Below the pieces are notes generated by a model. It saw only the letters and a program-made list of their open reading frames with translations. It did no database searches and was not told where the DNA came from. The position numbers and the translations under genes are program-made. A stretch of 64,000 nt of DNA, from assembly GCF_900155965.1 (NCBI RefSeq), contig NZ_FTMG01000007.1, positions 62,001 to 126,000 on the forward strand, given 5' to 3'. Source of the stretch: Mucilaginibacter lappiensis (GTDB lineage: Bacteria; Bacteroidota; Bacteroidia; Sphingobacteriales; Sphingobacteriaceae). This document shows positions 54,050-63,282 of the stretch, in pieces; positions within the stretch are counted from its first letter, which is position 1; every line of letters starts with the position of its first letter.

Positions 54050-56608
54050 ATGCCGGTAAAAGGAAATCAGTTTAAATCAAATAGTTTTAAGGACGATAAT
54101 CAGCCCCGCCAAACGGGAAAAGCTGAAAAAGAACGTGTGGTAAAGCGCAGGCTGCCCAGTATGCCGCGTTTTGATATGGAGAATGGCAAGGCGATCAAAA
54201 TAGCAGGTTTGCTATCGCTTTTAATGTCTATCTTTTTCCTGATAGCCTTTACCTCCTACCTATTTACCTGGCAGGAAGACCAGAGTTATATATCAACCAC
54301 TAATGGCGGCTGGCACAACCTGGCCACTGGTAAAACCATACAGGAAATTGCCGACACTGGCAACCCGCAAATAGCACAAAACTGGCTGGGCAAATTCGGT
54401 GCGTTGCTCAGCAATCAGTTTATTTATGAATGGTTTGGTGTGGCGTCGTTCCTGTTTGTGTTCATCTTTTTTGTGATTGGTTATCGCCTGTTGTTCAAGG
54501 TACGGCTATTTTCAATGATCAAGACTCTGGGTTACACTTTGTTTAGTATTGTGTTTATTTCCACCACCATAGCTTATTTCCACGCTTTTATTATTGATTA
54601 TCCGCACTACCTGGAAGGTGGTTTTGGTTACTGGACAAACCGCTTGCTAGATGCGCAGATCGGTCCGGCAGGTACCGGTGGCTTTCTGGTATTTGCCGCG
54701 CTTGCGGTTTTGGTAATTGCCTATAACATCGATTTTAAACTGCCGCAGCGTAAAAACAGACCTGTAGCGCCGATAGCTGTTGATGAAGTATCGCCCGAAC
54801 CAGTTGAAATGACGGAGGAAGAACCCTCTATTCCATTGGAATGGCCACGGGGTAATAATCGCATCAAAGAAACGCATGTGACCTCCATTATGCCCGAGCC
54901 CATGCAGCAACACCCGCTGACACAAACGCCTATTTATCATGAGCCTGTGGTGCTTACACCTTCTTCTACACATGAACCGGAGGAAGAAACGGAGATCCCG
55001 CTCACCATTGATACCAATCGTCCAATGCCTGAGCTGAACGTTGAAAAGACTGACGATGACAAGGCTAAGGACCTGGTGAGCCAGTTTGGTATTTACGATC
55101 ATAAACTCGACCTGGCAACCTACAAAATGCCTCACCTGGATCTGTTGGAGAACCATGGATCGAACAAAATATCGGTTAATGCCGAAGAGCTCGAAGCCAA
55201 CAAAAACAAGATTGTTGAAACGCTGAACCATTATAATATTGAGATCGATAAGATCAAGGCTACCATCGGGCCAACGGTTACGCTGTACGAGATCATCCCG
55301 GCGCCAGGTGTGCGTATCTCCAAGATCAAGAACCTGGAGGATGATATCGCCCTGAGTTTGGCCGCATTAGGTATCCGTATCATAGCGCCAATGCCGGGCA
55401 AAGGAACCATAGGTATCGAGGTACCAAATCAGAATCCCGAGATGGTGTCGATGCGTTCTATCCTGTCGACAGAGAAATTCCAGAATACCACCATGGATCT
55501 GCCCATTGCTTTGGGTAAAACTATATCTAACGAGGTATTCATTGCCGATCTGGCCAAGATGCCTCACTTACTGGTGGCGGGTGCTACCGGTCAGGGTAAA
55601 TCAGTTGGTATCAATGCCATATTGGTTTCGCTGCTATACAAAAAGCACCCATCTGAACTGAAATTTGTGTTGGTGGATCCTAAGAAGGTGGAGCTCACGC
55701 TTTTCCGCAAAATTGAAAGACACTTTCTGGCTAAACTCCCTGATGAGGGCGATGCCATTATTACCGATACCAAAAAGGTGGTGAACACCCTCAATTCGCT
55801 TTGTATTGAGATGGATCAACGTTATGACCTGCTGAAAGACGCGCAGGTACGTAACCTGAAAGAATATAACGCCAAGTTTGTAAACCGCAAAATAAGCGAT
55901 CCCGAAAAACACCGTTACCTCCCATTCATTGTACTGGTGATTGACGAGTTTGCCGATTTAATGATGACTGCCGGTAAAGAAGTAGAAATGCCTATTGCCC
56001 GTATTGCCCAGCTGGCCCGTGCGGTGGGTATACACCTGGTTATTGCTACCCAAAGGCCATCGGTTAATATCATTACAGGTACTATTAAAGCCAACTTCCC
56101 TTCCAGATTGGCTTTCAGGGTACTGTCAAAGATCGATTCACGAACTATTTTGGACGCGGGTGGCGCCGATCAACTGATCGGTCGCGGGGATATGTTGTTC
56201 AGTACCGGCAGCGACCTGATCCGCCTGCAATGCGCCTTTGTGGATACACCTGAGGTAGAAGCCATTTCAGACTTTATAGGTAACCAAAAAGGTTACCCAA
56301 CTGCCATGTTCCTGCCCGAATATGTGGGCGAAGGCGAAACCAGCAGCGCCAAAGAATATGATCCGGATGACCGCGACCCGATGTTTGAAGAAGCTGCCCG
56401 CCTTATCGTGATGCATCAGCAGGGTTCAACTTCGCTCATCCAGCGTAAAATGAAACTGGGTTATAACCGTGCCGGTCGTATCATTGACCAGCTGGAGGCA
56501 GCAGGCATTGTAGGCGCCTTTGAAGGCAGCAAGGCCCGCGATGTACTTTATCCTGATGAATATAGCCTGGAACGCTATCTGGAAACTCTTCAAAAACCCA
56601 AAGATTAA
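54050..56608 (+). CDS. ftsK: DNA translocase FtsK
   Basis: The 852-residue protein has four predicted membrane helices within the first 240 residues, a Pro/Glu-rich linker (to about 330), and a RecA-like motor with Walker A GATGQGKS at about 511-518 and the Walker B-type segment VLVIDEFADLMM. A C-terminal winged-helix gamma domain (STSLIQRKMKLGYNRAGRIIDQLE) that reads polarity signals on DNA completes it. It moves chromosome ends through the division septum. The start at 54050 follows a promoter. lolA follows after 70 bases and may be co-transcribed. Confidence 0.95.
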   Translation: MPVKGNQFKSNSFKDDNQPRQTGKAEKERVVKRRLPSMPRFDMENGKAIKIAGLLSLLMSIFFLIAFTSYLFTWQEDQSYISTTNGGWHNLATGKTIQEIADTGNPQIAQNWLGKFGALLSNQFIYEWFGVASFLFVFIFFVIGYRLLFKVRLFSMIKTLGYTLFSIVFISTTIAYFHAFIIDYPHYLEGGFGYWTNRLLDAQIGPAGTGGFLVFAALAVLVIAYNIDFKLPQRKNRPVAPIAVDEVSPEPVEMTEEEPSIPLEWPRGNNRIKETHVTSIMPEPMQQHPLTQTPIYHEPVVLTPSSTHEPEEETEIPLTIDTNRPMPELNVEKTDDDKAKDLVSQFGIYDHKLDLATYKMPHLDLLENHGSNKISVNAEELEANKNKIVETLNHYNIEIDKIKATIGPTVTLYEIIPAPGVRISKIKNLEDDIALSLAALGIRIIAPMPGKGTIGIEVPNQNPEMVSMRSILSTEKFQNTTMDLPIALGKTISNEVFIADLAKMPHLLVAGATGQGKSVGINAILVSLLYKKHPSELKFVLVDPKKVELTLFRKIERHFLAKLPDEGDAIITDTKKVVNTLNSLCIEMDQRYDLLKDAQVRNLKEYNAKFVNRKISDPEKHRYLPFIVLVIDEFADLMMTAGKEVEMPIARIAQLARAVGIHLVIATQRPSVNIITGTIKANFPSRLAFRVLSKIDSRTILDAGGADQLIGRGDMLFSTGSDLIRLQCAFVDTPEVEAISDFIGNQKGYPTAMFLPEYVGEGETSSAKEYDPDDRDPMFEEAARLIVMHQQGSTSLIQRKMKLGYNRAGRIIDQLEAAGIVGAFEGSKARDVLYPDEYSLERYLETLQKPKD

Positions 56609-56678
56609 ACTTATTCAAATTTATTTGCTCTAATCCAGTAACTATTAACAGTAATAGTTGTTGATGTAAAAAACACTG

Positions 56679-57356
56679 ATGAAAACGATAATCCTTTATT
56701 CCATTTTAGCTATAAGCACCTGCAGCACCGCTTTCGCCCAAAAAGATACACAAGCCAAAGCTATATTGAACCAGGTAAGTCAAAAATACAAATCGTACGA
56801 TGCTATCAAAACCGATTTTAGTTTTACGCTGGATAACCCACAGGCCGGTGTTAAAGAAACCCAGAGCGGTACTTTAATTTCAAAGGCCAAATCGGGCAAA
56901 TACAGGGTAACCCTTTATGCTTCGGCCGGAGCCAAAGATGTAGACAAAGAGATCATCAACGATGGCAAAACTCAGTGGACCTACCTCAAAAAAGATAAAG
57001 AAGTACAGGTGGGCGACGCGCCAAAAGGCACTGACGGTATCAGCAACCCTTCGCAAATTTTCACCATTTATGAGCACGGTTACAAATACCTGTACACCGG
57101 CGAGCAAAAAATAGGCGGAAAAGCATACCAGGTCATCGATCTGACCCCAGAAAACGAAAAACAAAATATTTTCAAGGTTCGCCTGTTGATAGATAAAGCG
57201 AAGAAACAGATCTACAGCGCGCAACTGTTCGACAAAAACGGCAACAGATATAATTACACCGTACGCAGCTTTACCCCAAATGCGCAGGTTGCTGATGCCA
57301 CATTTGCATGGGACGCGAAAGCACATCCCGGCGTGGAGCTGGTTGACCTGCGATAA
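56679..57356 (+). CDS. lolA: Outer-membrane lipoprotein carrier LolA
   Basis: The 225-residue periplasmic protein has a signal peptide (ending STAFAQ). The rest fits the LolA open beta-barrel: AILNQVSQKYKSYDAIKTDFSFTL near the start, ETQSGTLISKAKSGKYRV and DGKTQWTYLKKDKEV in the middle, and a family-typical end VADATFAWDAKAHPGVELVDLR. LolA shuttles lipoproteins from the inner to the outer membrane; this window encodes several such lipoproteins. It lies downstream of ftsK, a common arrangement, and ends at a strong terminator. Confidence 0.9.
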   Translation: MKTIILYSILAISTCSTAFAQKDTQAKAILNQVSQKYKSYDAIKTDFSFTLDNPQAGVKETQSGTLISKAKSGKYRVTLYASAGAKDVDKEIINDGKTQWTYLKKDKEVQVGDAPKGTDGISNPSQIFTIYEHGYKYLYTGEQKIGGKAYQVIDLTPENEKQNIFKVRLLIDKAKKQIYSAQLFDKNGNRYNYTVRSFTPNAQVADATFAWDAKAHPGVELVDLR

Positions 57357-57357
57357 C

Positions 57358-57644
57358 GTTTTACGTTGGACGTGATATGTTTACGTTCTGATATTTTGCA
57401 AGAAGAGCGATGGTTTTACCATCGCTCTTCTTGTTTTGAGTAAATTCTTTTATGTCATTGCGATAGCGTGGCAATCTCCTCATGCTAATCAATCCTGCAA
57501 AGTTTAACACTTGGCCTGATGAGATTGCTTCGTCGTTCCTCCTCTCAATGACATATTTTTTTATTGTGATTTGTCACCAATATTGGCGGGGGGACGCAAC
57601 TGACGGGAAGAAAAACCTATTACGTAAAACGTCCAACGTAAAAC
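57358..57644. repeat. Spacer with ACGTAAAAC inverted pair and GTCAT element copy 7
   Basis: GTTTTACGTTGGACGT (57358-57373) is the exact complement of 57629-57644. Between them lie the lolA terminator and an imperfect GTCAT-type palindrome (57452-57554, ATGTCATTG / CAATGACAT ends). No gene is seen. Confidence 0.7.
57399..57433 (+). terminator. lolA intrinsic terminator
   Basis: A 15-bp perfect stem (CAAGAAGAGCGATGG and complement) with a 5-base loop is followed by TTTTG, 43 bases after the lolA stop. Confidence 0.85.
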
Positions 57645-57896
57645 TTATTTCCCTTCCACTTTAGGCGCTCTTTTATCAGGCATAGGACCGCGTTGATGAA
57701 TGATCAGGCCGTTTAGAAAATTACGTAGGATCTGGTCGCCGCAGGGTTTAAAGTTGGGATGATCATCTGCGCGGAAAATAGCGCCGAGTTCCGTTTTGGT
57801 GATGCGGAAGTTAACCAGTTCCAAAACTTTTACAATATCATCATCGGTAAATTTCATCGCTACGCGTAGCTTTTTCATGATATCATTATTGCTCAT
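57645..57896 (-). CDS. DUF1456 protein (YehS-like)
   Basis: The 83-residue protein matches one DUF1456 unit: NNDIMKKLRVAMKFTDDDIVKVLEL, then FRITKTELGAIFRADDHPNFKPCGDQILRNFLNGL. E. coli YehS has two such units; here there is one plus a short basic tail. Function is unknown. It lies 14 bases downstream of the DEAD-box helicase gene and is probably translated from the same mRNA, which hints at a role with RNA. Confidence 0.85.
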   Translation of the reverse strand: MSNNDIMKKLRVAMKFTDDDIVKVLELVNFRITKTELGAIFRADDHPNFKPCGDQILRNFLNGLIIHQRGPMPDKRAPKVEGK

Positions 57897-57910
57897 GCTC
57901 TTCTCTTTTA

Positions 57911-59212
57911 TTATCTTGAAATATCTATTTTAACTTTTTTGTTTTTGATCTTTTCGCCTTTCACAGCTTGTACCGCATGTTCAATACGGTTACGTTTTAC
58001 TGCCGCGTATGATGCAAAGTCGTGTACCTCTATCAGCCCTACATCTTCCTTATCGAGTCCACCTTTTTTAAGCAGCAGACCAACAATGTCAATCTTGTTT
58101 ACCTTATCCTTTTTACCGGCGGCAATATACAACGTGGCCCACGGCGATAGTGGTGGTATCACCGGATTTTCGGGTAATTCCTCTACCTCAGGCATTTCCT
58201 TTAAGTATGATGGTCTTTCATCAGGTGCCAGGATCAGGTACGAAGTCCCTTTAGCGTGCATACGTGCGGTGCGACCGTTACGATGGGTATAGGCTTCCTC
58301 ATTATGCGGCAGTTGGTAATGTACCACATGATCAATCTCCGGTATATCCAGTCCACGGGAGGCCAGGTCGGTCGTAATGAGCAGGCGATGGCTCCCATTC
58401 CGGAATTTAAGTAAAGCCCGTTCGCGGTCTTCTTGTTCCATACCACCATGAAATATATCATGCGGCAATCCACGGTCAAACAGCAGATCGCTGATCCGCT
58501 CCACCGCATCACGGTGGTTACAGAAAACCAAAGTAGCATTATCGCCTATTTTACAGATGAGCGCAAACAGGGCATCCAGCTTATCGGCGGCTTCGGCTAT
58601 AACGGCCTTTTGCTTAATATCAGGCACCGAAGCGGCATTGGTGAGGTAATCCAGCGTGGTAGGCCTTATCATGCCTGTAAAAGCCGGAATCTCATCCATT
58701 TTAGTAGCCGATGTCAGGATGCGCTTTTTAATGGCCGGCATCTGTTTAATGATATAAGTCATATCCTCCTGGAAACCAAATTCCAGGGCCTTATCAAACT
58801 CGTCCAGTATCAGCGAGTGGATGGTATCGGTATTAAAACTTTCCCGGCGCAGGTGATGCGCGATACGGCCCGGCGTGCCGATCAATACCGCAGGTGGCTG
58901 CGACAGGTTGTTCCGCTCAATTTTTACCGCATGACCACCATAGCAACAGTTCACTTTAAAACCGCTGCCTATGGCTTTAAAAACCTGCTCTATCTGCAAA
59001 GCCAACTCGCGCGATGGCACCATAATGAGGGCCTGTACAGTAGGTATTTTGGCATCAAGCAAACTCAACAATGGCAATAAAAAGCCCAGCGTTTTACCAG
59101 ATCCTGTAGGCGACAGCAGTATCACATCGCTTTTTTTGGCGGCGCTGATAGCAGCCTCCTGCATAGGGTTTAACGCGTTTATCTTAAGATTCAGAAGGGC
59201 TTGTTTGATCAT
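57911..59212 (-). CDS. DEAD-box RNA helicase, DbpA-like
   Basis: The 433-residue enzyme has the helicase motifs: SPTGSGKT (about 35-42), PSRELALQIEQ, GTPGRIAHHL, LDEFDK (motif II reads DEFD instead of DEAD), TSATK, DLASRGLDIPEIDHVVHY and HRNGRTARMH (motif VI). The last 70 residues (DIVGLLLKKGGLDKEDVGLIEVHDFASYAAV) form a DbpA-type RNA-binding domain, which in E. coli targets 23S rRNA during 50S assembly. The motif II and VI changes are mild and ATPase activity is expected. DUF1456 follows in the operon. Confidence 0.92.
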   Translation of the reverse strand: MIKQALLNLKINALNPMQEAAISAAKKSDVILLSPTGSGKTLGFLLPLLSLLDAKIPTVQALIMVPSRELALQIEQVFKAIGSGFKVNCCYGGHAVKIERNNLSQPPAVLIGTPGRIAHHLRRESFNTDTIHSLILDEFDKALEFGFQEDMTYIIKQMPAIKKRILTSATKMDEIPAFTGMIRPTTLDYLTNAASVPDIKQKAVIAEAADKLDALFALICKIGDNATLVFCNHRDAVERISDLLFDRGLPHDIFHGGMEQEDRERALLKFRNGSHRLLITTDLASRGLDIPEIDHVVHYQLPHNEEAYTHRNGRTARMHAKGTSYLILAPDERPSYLKEMPEVEELPENPVIPPLSPWATLYIAAGKKDKVNKIDIVGLLLKKGGLDKEDVGLIEVHDFASYAAVKRNRIEHAVQAVKGEKIKNKKVKIDISR

Positions 59213-59298
59213 TATTTGTGCTGGAGTATGCGCAAAGATAAGCTAAATAAACGACTCACCCGGTCATCGCTTGAGGCCGAAAGAGTGTAAAAATGGTT

Positions 59299-59378
59299 TG
59301 TCATGCTGAACGGAGTGAAGCATCTGTTGGACGCTATGCTTATCGTAGAATAGATCCTTCGCTACGCTCAGGATGACA
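59299..59378. repeat. GTCAT-type palindromic element, copy 8
   Basis: Ends TGTCATGCTGA and near-complement TCAGGATGACA pair, with inner GAGTGAAGCATCT against AGATCCTTCGCTA imperfectly. Its right end is 12 bases from the stop of the next minus-strand gene. Confidence 0.75.
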
Positions 59379-59390
59379 AAAAGAAAAAAA

Positions 59391-59669
59391 TTAAATCTTC
59401 TCGTCTTCCAGTTCTTGATGCGTTTTATCCTGAATATATTGGGCTATTTCGGCTGCCTGCTCGTGGGTCAGGTCGCCAAAGCCGGTATATTCCCATTCGC
59501 GCAGATCATCGTCAAAAACAATATCGCCCAAACCCACTTCTCCCTCACTTAGTTTAAATACACCGGTTACGTATAAGGCCCCGCCAGATATGGTTTGGTT
59601 TACGGGCTTTATGGTAATGTCACGTTTCCCATCTTCAGTATATAACGTATATTCTGCCACTTTGATCAT
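59391..59669 (-). CDS. Conserved-type small protein of unknown function
   Basis: The 92-residue acidic protein starts MIKVAEYTLYTEDGKRDI, predicts as mainly beta in its first two thirds, and ends with a helix (THEQAAEIAQYIQDKTHQELEDE). I do not recognise a family. It has no signal peptide. Its ATG is clear and the reading frame has no competing frame. It stands alone between the helicase and the pseudouridine synthase genes. Confidence 0.6.
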   Translation of the reverse strand: MIKVAEYTLYTEDGKRDITIKPVNQTISGGALYVTGVFKLSEGEVGLGDIVFDDDLREWEYTGFGDLTHEQAAEIAQYIQDKTHQELEDEKI

Positions 59670-59741
59670 CTTTTTAGGTATTTACGTACAAGACAATCAC
59701 CAAACGATTTTGTTTATTTTATCAACCTAAAAATGAAGCCT

Positions 59742-60419
59742 TTACCAGCCCATAATTTGCATCGCCCGGCTAAATTCAGGCTGCAGGCCGGCATCTATTT
59801 GCATGGTTTCGCCGGTAACAGGATGCGTAAATTCCAGGTGCGAGGCATGCAACAGCATGGTTTCCATCTCCCAGGTTTCTTTAAACAATTTGTTCTGCTT
59901 ATTGCATCCATGGGTACGGTCGCCTATAATAGGATGAAAAATGTGGCTAAAGTGCTTGCGTAACTGGTGCATGCGCCCGGTAGTTGGCACCGCCTCTACC
60001 AGCGAATACCGCGAGGTAGCATGTTTTCCCAAAGGCACATCCAGCTCGGCCCTTTTTAAAGTAGTATATTGAGTAAAAGCATCTTGAAGTGTGCCATTTT
60101 CTTTACGCAGCGGATAATCAATATCCTCCTGATCGGGCGTATGACCGCGAACAATGGCCAGGTATTTCTTGTGCACTTGGTTTTCCATAAACTGCTGTTG
60201 CATGGCAATCTCGGTAGGTTTATCCAACGCAAACAACAATATGCCCCCGGTTTTACGGTCGATACGATGAGCCGGGTTTACCTTCTGGCCTATCTGATCG
60301 CGCAGTAATTGCAGGGCAAATTCCGATGCATCGGCAGCTATAGGCGACCGGTGTACCAACAGTCCGTGTGGTTTATTGATGGCGATAAGATGCTCATCGC
60401 GGTATATGATCTCTAACAT
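59742..60419 (-). CDS. truC: RluA-family pseudouridine synthase, TruC-like
   Basis: The 225-residue protein begins LEIIYRDEHLIAINKPHGLLVHRS, the start of TruC-type enzymes, and contains the catalytic loop HRIDRKTGG with its Asp, then RMHQLRKHFSHI and IIGDRTHG. Unlike RluA/RluD it lacks an N-terminal S4 domain, which is the TruC form; E. coli TruC makes pseudouridine 65 in tRNA. Naming is by similarity of pattern. I took the ATG at 60419; an earlier in-frame TTG-type start at 60449 lies in the promoter zone (TACCTTCG). Confidence 0.85.
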   Translation of the reverse strand: MLEIIYRDEHLIAINKPHGLLVHRSPIAADASEFALQLLRDQIGQKVNPAHRIDRKTGGILLFALDKPTEIAMQQQFMENQVHKKYLAIVRGHTPDQEDIDYPLRKENGTLQDAFTQYTTLKRAELDVPLGKHATSRYSLVEAVPTTGRMHQLRKHFSHIFHPIIGDRTHGCNKQNKLFKETWEMETMLLHASHLEFTHPVTGETMQIDAGLQPEFSRAMQIMGW

Positions 60420-60552
60420 GCAGCTCTCATTCAAAACGCGAAGGTACAACGCCGCGTAACAATTTCATTTTACAAAGTATAGTTAACTAAAAAAAACATT
60501 TTAAATAGTGGGCTTTTTATATCTTTAGTACCAACTAAAATCTTTTTGCAAT

Positions 60553-61704
60553 ATGGCCACTACCGCAACCGCATCATCAGAGGGCGCCCCTGCTGATGAT
60601 ATCAATAAAGCGTCAACCCGCTTATTTTCGTTAGACGCTTTGCGCGGCTTTGATATGTTTTGGATAATGGGCGGCGAAGAAATTTTTCATACCCTGGCCA
60701 AAACCACCAAATCGCCATTTTGGGAGGCCATAGCCTTGCAATTTACCCATCCTGATTGGAATGGCTTTCACCTGTACGATCTGATATTTCCATTGTTCCT
60801 GTTCATGGCCGGCGTATCCACCCCATTTTCGGTAGGCCGCGAACTGGAAAAGGGCAAAAGCCGCGGGCAATTGACCCTAAGGGTGATCAAAAGGGCAGCC
60901 ATACTGGTGCTGCTGGGCATTGTTTACAATAACGGGTTAAATATTATGCCCATATCGCAAATACGCTTTGCCAGTGTACTGGGCCGTATTGGTATTGCGT
61001 ATATGTTTGCCAATATCATTTACCTGTACAGCCGGGAGCGTATGCAAATGGTATGGTTCTGGGTGTTCATTATAGGGTATTGGTTGCTGCTCAAATTTAC
61101 TTCGGCACCGGGTTTTCCGCATGGCGATTTGACTATGCAGGGTAATTTTGCATCCTATATGGATCGTTTGATATTGCCGGGCAAACTGTATTTAGGTATC
61201 CATGATCCGGAAGGGCTATTTTCTACCATACCGACTATCAGCACAGGGTTGCTGGGTATATTAACCGGCCAATTGCTAAAAAAAACAGGCTTGGCTCAAA
61301 CCCGTAAAGTAGCTATTATGGCGGTTACGGGCGTCATATTCCTGATTATAGCACAAATCTGGAACCTTGATTTCCCGATCAATAAAAATTTGTGGACAAG
61401 CTCATTCGTGATGCAGGTAGGTGGTTTAAGTCTGTTGTTGATGGCCCTATTCTATTATGTTATTGATGTACTGGGTTATAAAAAATGGGCCTTCTTTTTT
61501 AGGGTCATTGGCATGAACTCTATCCTGATCTATATCTCAGGTCACTTTATCAAGTGGCAATATACCACCGACGGCTTTTTTGGCTGGATAGGTCAGCTGG
61601 TTGGCGATCCCTATAATATTGTGGTGATGGCTGTTTGCTTTATTCTGGTGAAATGGATTTTTCTTTACTATCTGTACCAGAAGAAGACATTTTTGCGGGT
61701 GTGA
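60553..61704 (+). CDS. DUF5009 / heparan-alpha-glucosaminide acetyltransferase-like membrane protein
   Basis: The 383-residue protein has about ten membrane helices. It opens with LFSLDALRGFDMFWIMGGEE and LYDLIFPLFLFMAGVSTPFSV, the hallmark of the NagX/HGSNAT group of acyltransferases, with GIVYNNGL and IGMNSILIYISGHFI later. Human HGSNAT transfers acetyl from cytoplasmic acetyl-CoA to glucosamine across a membrane; in Bacteroidota the group is often near glycan-use genes. Substrate is unknown here. It stands alone. Confidence 0.85.
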   Translation: MATTATASSEGAPADDINKASTRLFSLDALRGFDMFWIMGGEEIFHTLAKTTKSPFWEAIALQFTHPDWNGFHLYDLIFPLFLFMAGVSTPFSVGRELEKGKSRGQLTLRVIKRAAILVLLGIVYNNGLNIMPISQIRFASVLGRIGIAYMFANIIYLYSRERMQMVWFWVFIIGYWLLLKFTSAPGFPHGDLTMQGNFASYMDRLILPGKLYLGIHDPEGLFSTIPTISTGLLGILTGQLLKKTGLAQTRKVAIMAVTGVIFLIIAQIWNLDFPINKNLWTSSFVMQVGGLSLLLMALFYYVIDVLGYKKWAFFFRVIGMNSILIYISGHFIKWQYTTDGFFGWIGQLVGDPYNIVVMAVCFILVKWIFLYYLYQKKTFLRV

Positions 61705-61733
61705 TAAAACAACACAAATACTTTCCCCTCACA

Positions 61734-61815
61734 CGTCATTGCGAGATACGAAGCAATCCCCGACTTACAGAGTCCTCTGTACGATATAGAGATTGCTTCG
61801 TATCTCGCAATGACG
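61734..61815. repeat. GTCAT-type palindromic element, copy 9
   Basis: It has 25-bp perfect arms (61734-61758 and 61791-61815) around a 32-base loop. The right end is 6 bases from the rlmF stop, and the left is 29 bases from the DUF5009-like stop, so it lies between convergent genes and may end both. Confidence 0.85.
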
Positions 61816-61821
61816 GACTTA

Positions 61822-62790
61822 TCAACTTTTCTTAACCCACTGCTGCTGCTCTTCGGGCGTAAAAAATGTCCATGCCATGATACGGCTAGCTTTTTGCCCT
61901 TGCGACATATTGATCGTTTGCACTTCTTTGGCACCGGCCTTTTGCAAGGCATTGTACAAAACGCGCAGGTTTTCTTTTTTGGATACCAGCGAGGTGAACC
62001 ATAAACATTGTTTGGCAAACCTGGTGCTTTGCGTAGCCATCACCTTTAAAAATGAGGCCTCGCCGCCGGGATACCATAATTCGGTATTTTGACCACCAAA
62101 GTTTAGTAATGGTTCCTCTTTGCCTTTTGCCTTCTGTAAGCCCAGGTTATTCCATTTACGGCGCGAGCCTTCGGCAGCCTCTTTGATAGAAGCATGAAAT
62201 GGGGGATTGCAAATGGTCAAGTCAAAAACCTCGCCGGGTTTTATGGCAAATACAAAAATATCTGCACGATGCTTTTGCAGGCGTAATTCAACAGCATTTT
62301 TAAGCTGGTCATTGCTGTCAATGATTTTTTGTGCCGATTCAATAGCTGCCTCGTCAATATCTATCCCCACAAAACCCCAGCCGTACTCCTGCACACCAAT
62401 AATAGGATAAACACAGTTAGCGCCTACACCAATATCCAACACCCGTACCTTTTTACCCTTCCGGACAACGCCACCATTCGATGTAGCCAGCAAATCGGCA
62501 ACATAGTGGATATAATCGGCCCGACCAGGTATCGGCGGACATAAATAATCCTCGGGAATATCCCACTTAGCAACTTGATAGTGATGCTTCAACAATGCTT
62601 TGTTAAGCATTTTTACTGCTTCGGGGTTGGCAAAGTTGATGGTTTGATTATCGTATTTATTTACCGTAACAAAAGGCCGTAAAGCTGGCGTAGCCCTCAT
62701 CAGCGCTTTAAAATCGTATCCCAGGCGGTGCTGGTTACGCGGGTGCATGGTTTCCTTTGCTTCGGGTTGGTTTGGGGCTGATTCTGGCAA
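61822..62790 (-). CDS. rlmF: 23S rRNA (adenine-1618-N6)-methyltransferase
   Basis: The 322-residue protein matches RlmF throughout: HPRNQHRLGYDFKALM, WDIPEDYLCPPIPGRADYIH, the SAM site DIGVGANCVYPIIG, the catalytic NPPFH, and FGGQNTELWYPGGEASFLK. It methylates A1618 of 23S rRNA using SAM. The start is either TTG at 62790 or ATG at 62748; the longer form is kept because the family has residues ahead of HPRN. It follows the MazG-like gene by 21 bases. Confidence 0.9.
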   Translation of the reverse strand: MPESAPNQPEAKETMHPRNQHRLGYDFKALMRATPALRPFVTVNKYDNQTINFANPEAVKMLNKALLKHHYQVAKWDIPEDYLCPPIPGRADYIHYVADLLATSNGGVVRKGKKVRVLDIGVGANCVYPIIGVQEYGWGFVGIDIDEAAIESAQKIIDSNDQLKNAVELRLQKHRADIFVFAIKPGEVFDLTICNPPFHASIKEAAEGSRRKWNNLGLQKAKGKEEPLLNFGGQNTELWYPGGEASFLKVMATQSTRFAKQCLWFTSLVSKKENLRVLYNALQKAGAKEVQTINMSQGQKASRIMAWTFFTPEEQQQWVKKS

Positions 62791-62811
62791 GTTCTTTATT
62801 TTATTAATGAT

Positions 62812-63282
62812 TTATCCTACAATGCTGCCCAGATTGGCAGGTGAATAGTTTATGGATTTCAGGGTTTTGTTATCTGCTGTACGATATACCAAAAATAATC
62901 CGTCAATCTCTTTATAGTGCGATTCGGTACCGGCTGTGTTACGGTAGTGCTCAATAGTTTGGTTAGCCTCCTCAATGCTTTTGCAGGCTTTGCTCATATT
63001 GGAGCGATGTACTTCGTCAAACAACTCTTTAAATTTTTGACCCAGTCCAAATTCCAACACGGCACCCGACAGTACATATTGCAAATCGCAAAGAGCATCG
63101 GCTATTTCAACCAGGTTGTTATCATCAACGGCCTGTTGAAGCTCCTTCAACTCTTCGGCCAGCAGTTCAATACGCAACTGGCTGCGTTCCTTGGATGGGA
63201 TAGCCGGCTCGGCAATAATGGGATGTTTAAAGGTGGTATGAAATTCGGCTACCTGGTTTAATGAGTTTAAATCTTTGATCAT
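62812..63282 (-). CDS. MazG-like nucleoside triphosphate pyrophosphohydrolase
   Basis: The 156-residue protein has the all-alpha NTP pyrophosphatase pattern: RIELLAEELKELQQAVDD (EExxE-type metal ligands) and NLVEIADALCDLQYVLSGAV (the ExxD ligands). These enzymes split NTPs or related nucleotides to NMP and pyrophosphate. The N-terminal QVAEFHTTFKHPI and C-terminal VYRTADNKTLKS are found in a phage- and Bacteroidota-type branch; the substrate is unknown. It is the first gene of a pair with rlmF. Confidence 0.8.
   Translation of the reverse strand: MIKDLNSLNQVAEFHTTFKHPIIAEPAIPSKERSQLRIELLAEELKELQQAVDDNNLVEIADALCDLQYVLSGAVLEFGLGQKFKELFDEVHRSNMSKACKSIEEANQTIEHYRNTAGTESHYKEIDGLFLVYRTADNKTLKSINYSPANLGSIVG

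Noticed and set aside
54647..55231. Open frame of 194 codons (-) in ftsK
   Set aside because: Antisense to the FtsK linker and motor; composition is unlike a real protein.
58433..59080. Long open frame of 215 codons (+) opposite the DEAD-box gene
   Set aside because: It is antisense to well-conserved helicase motifs and has no family features.
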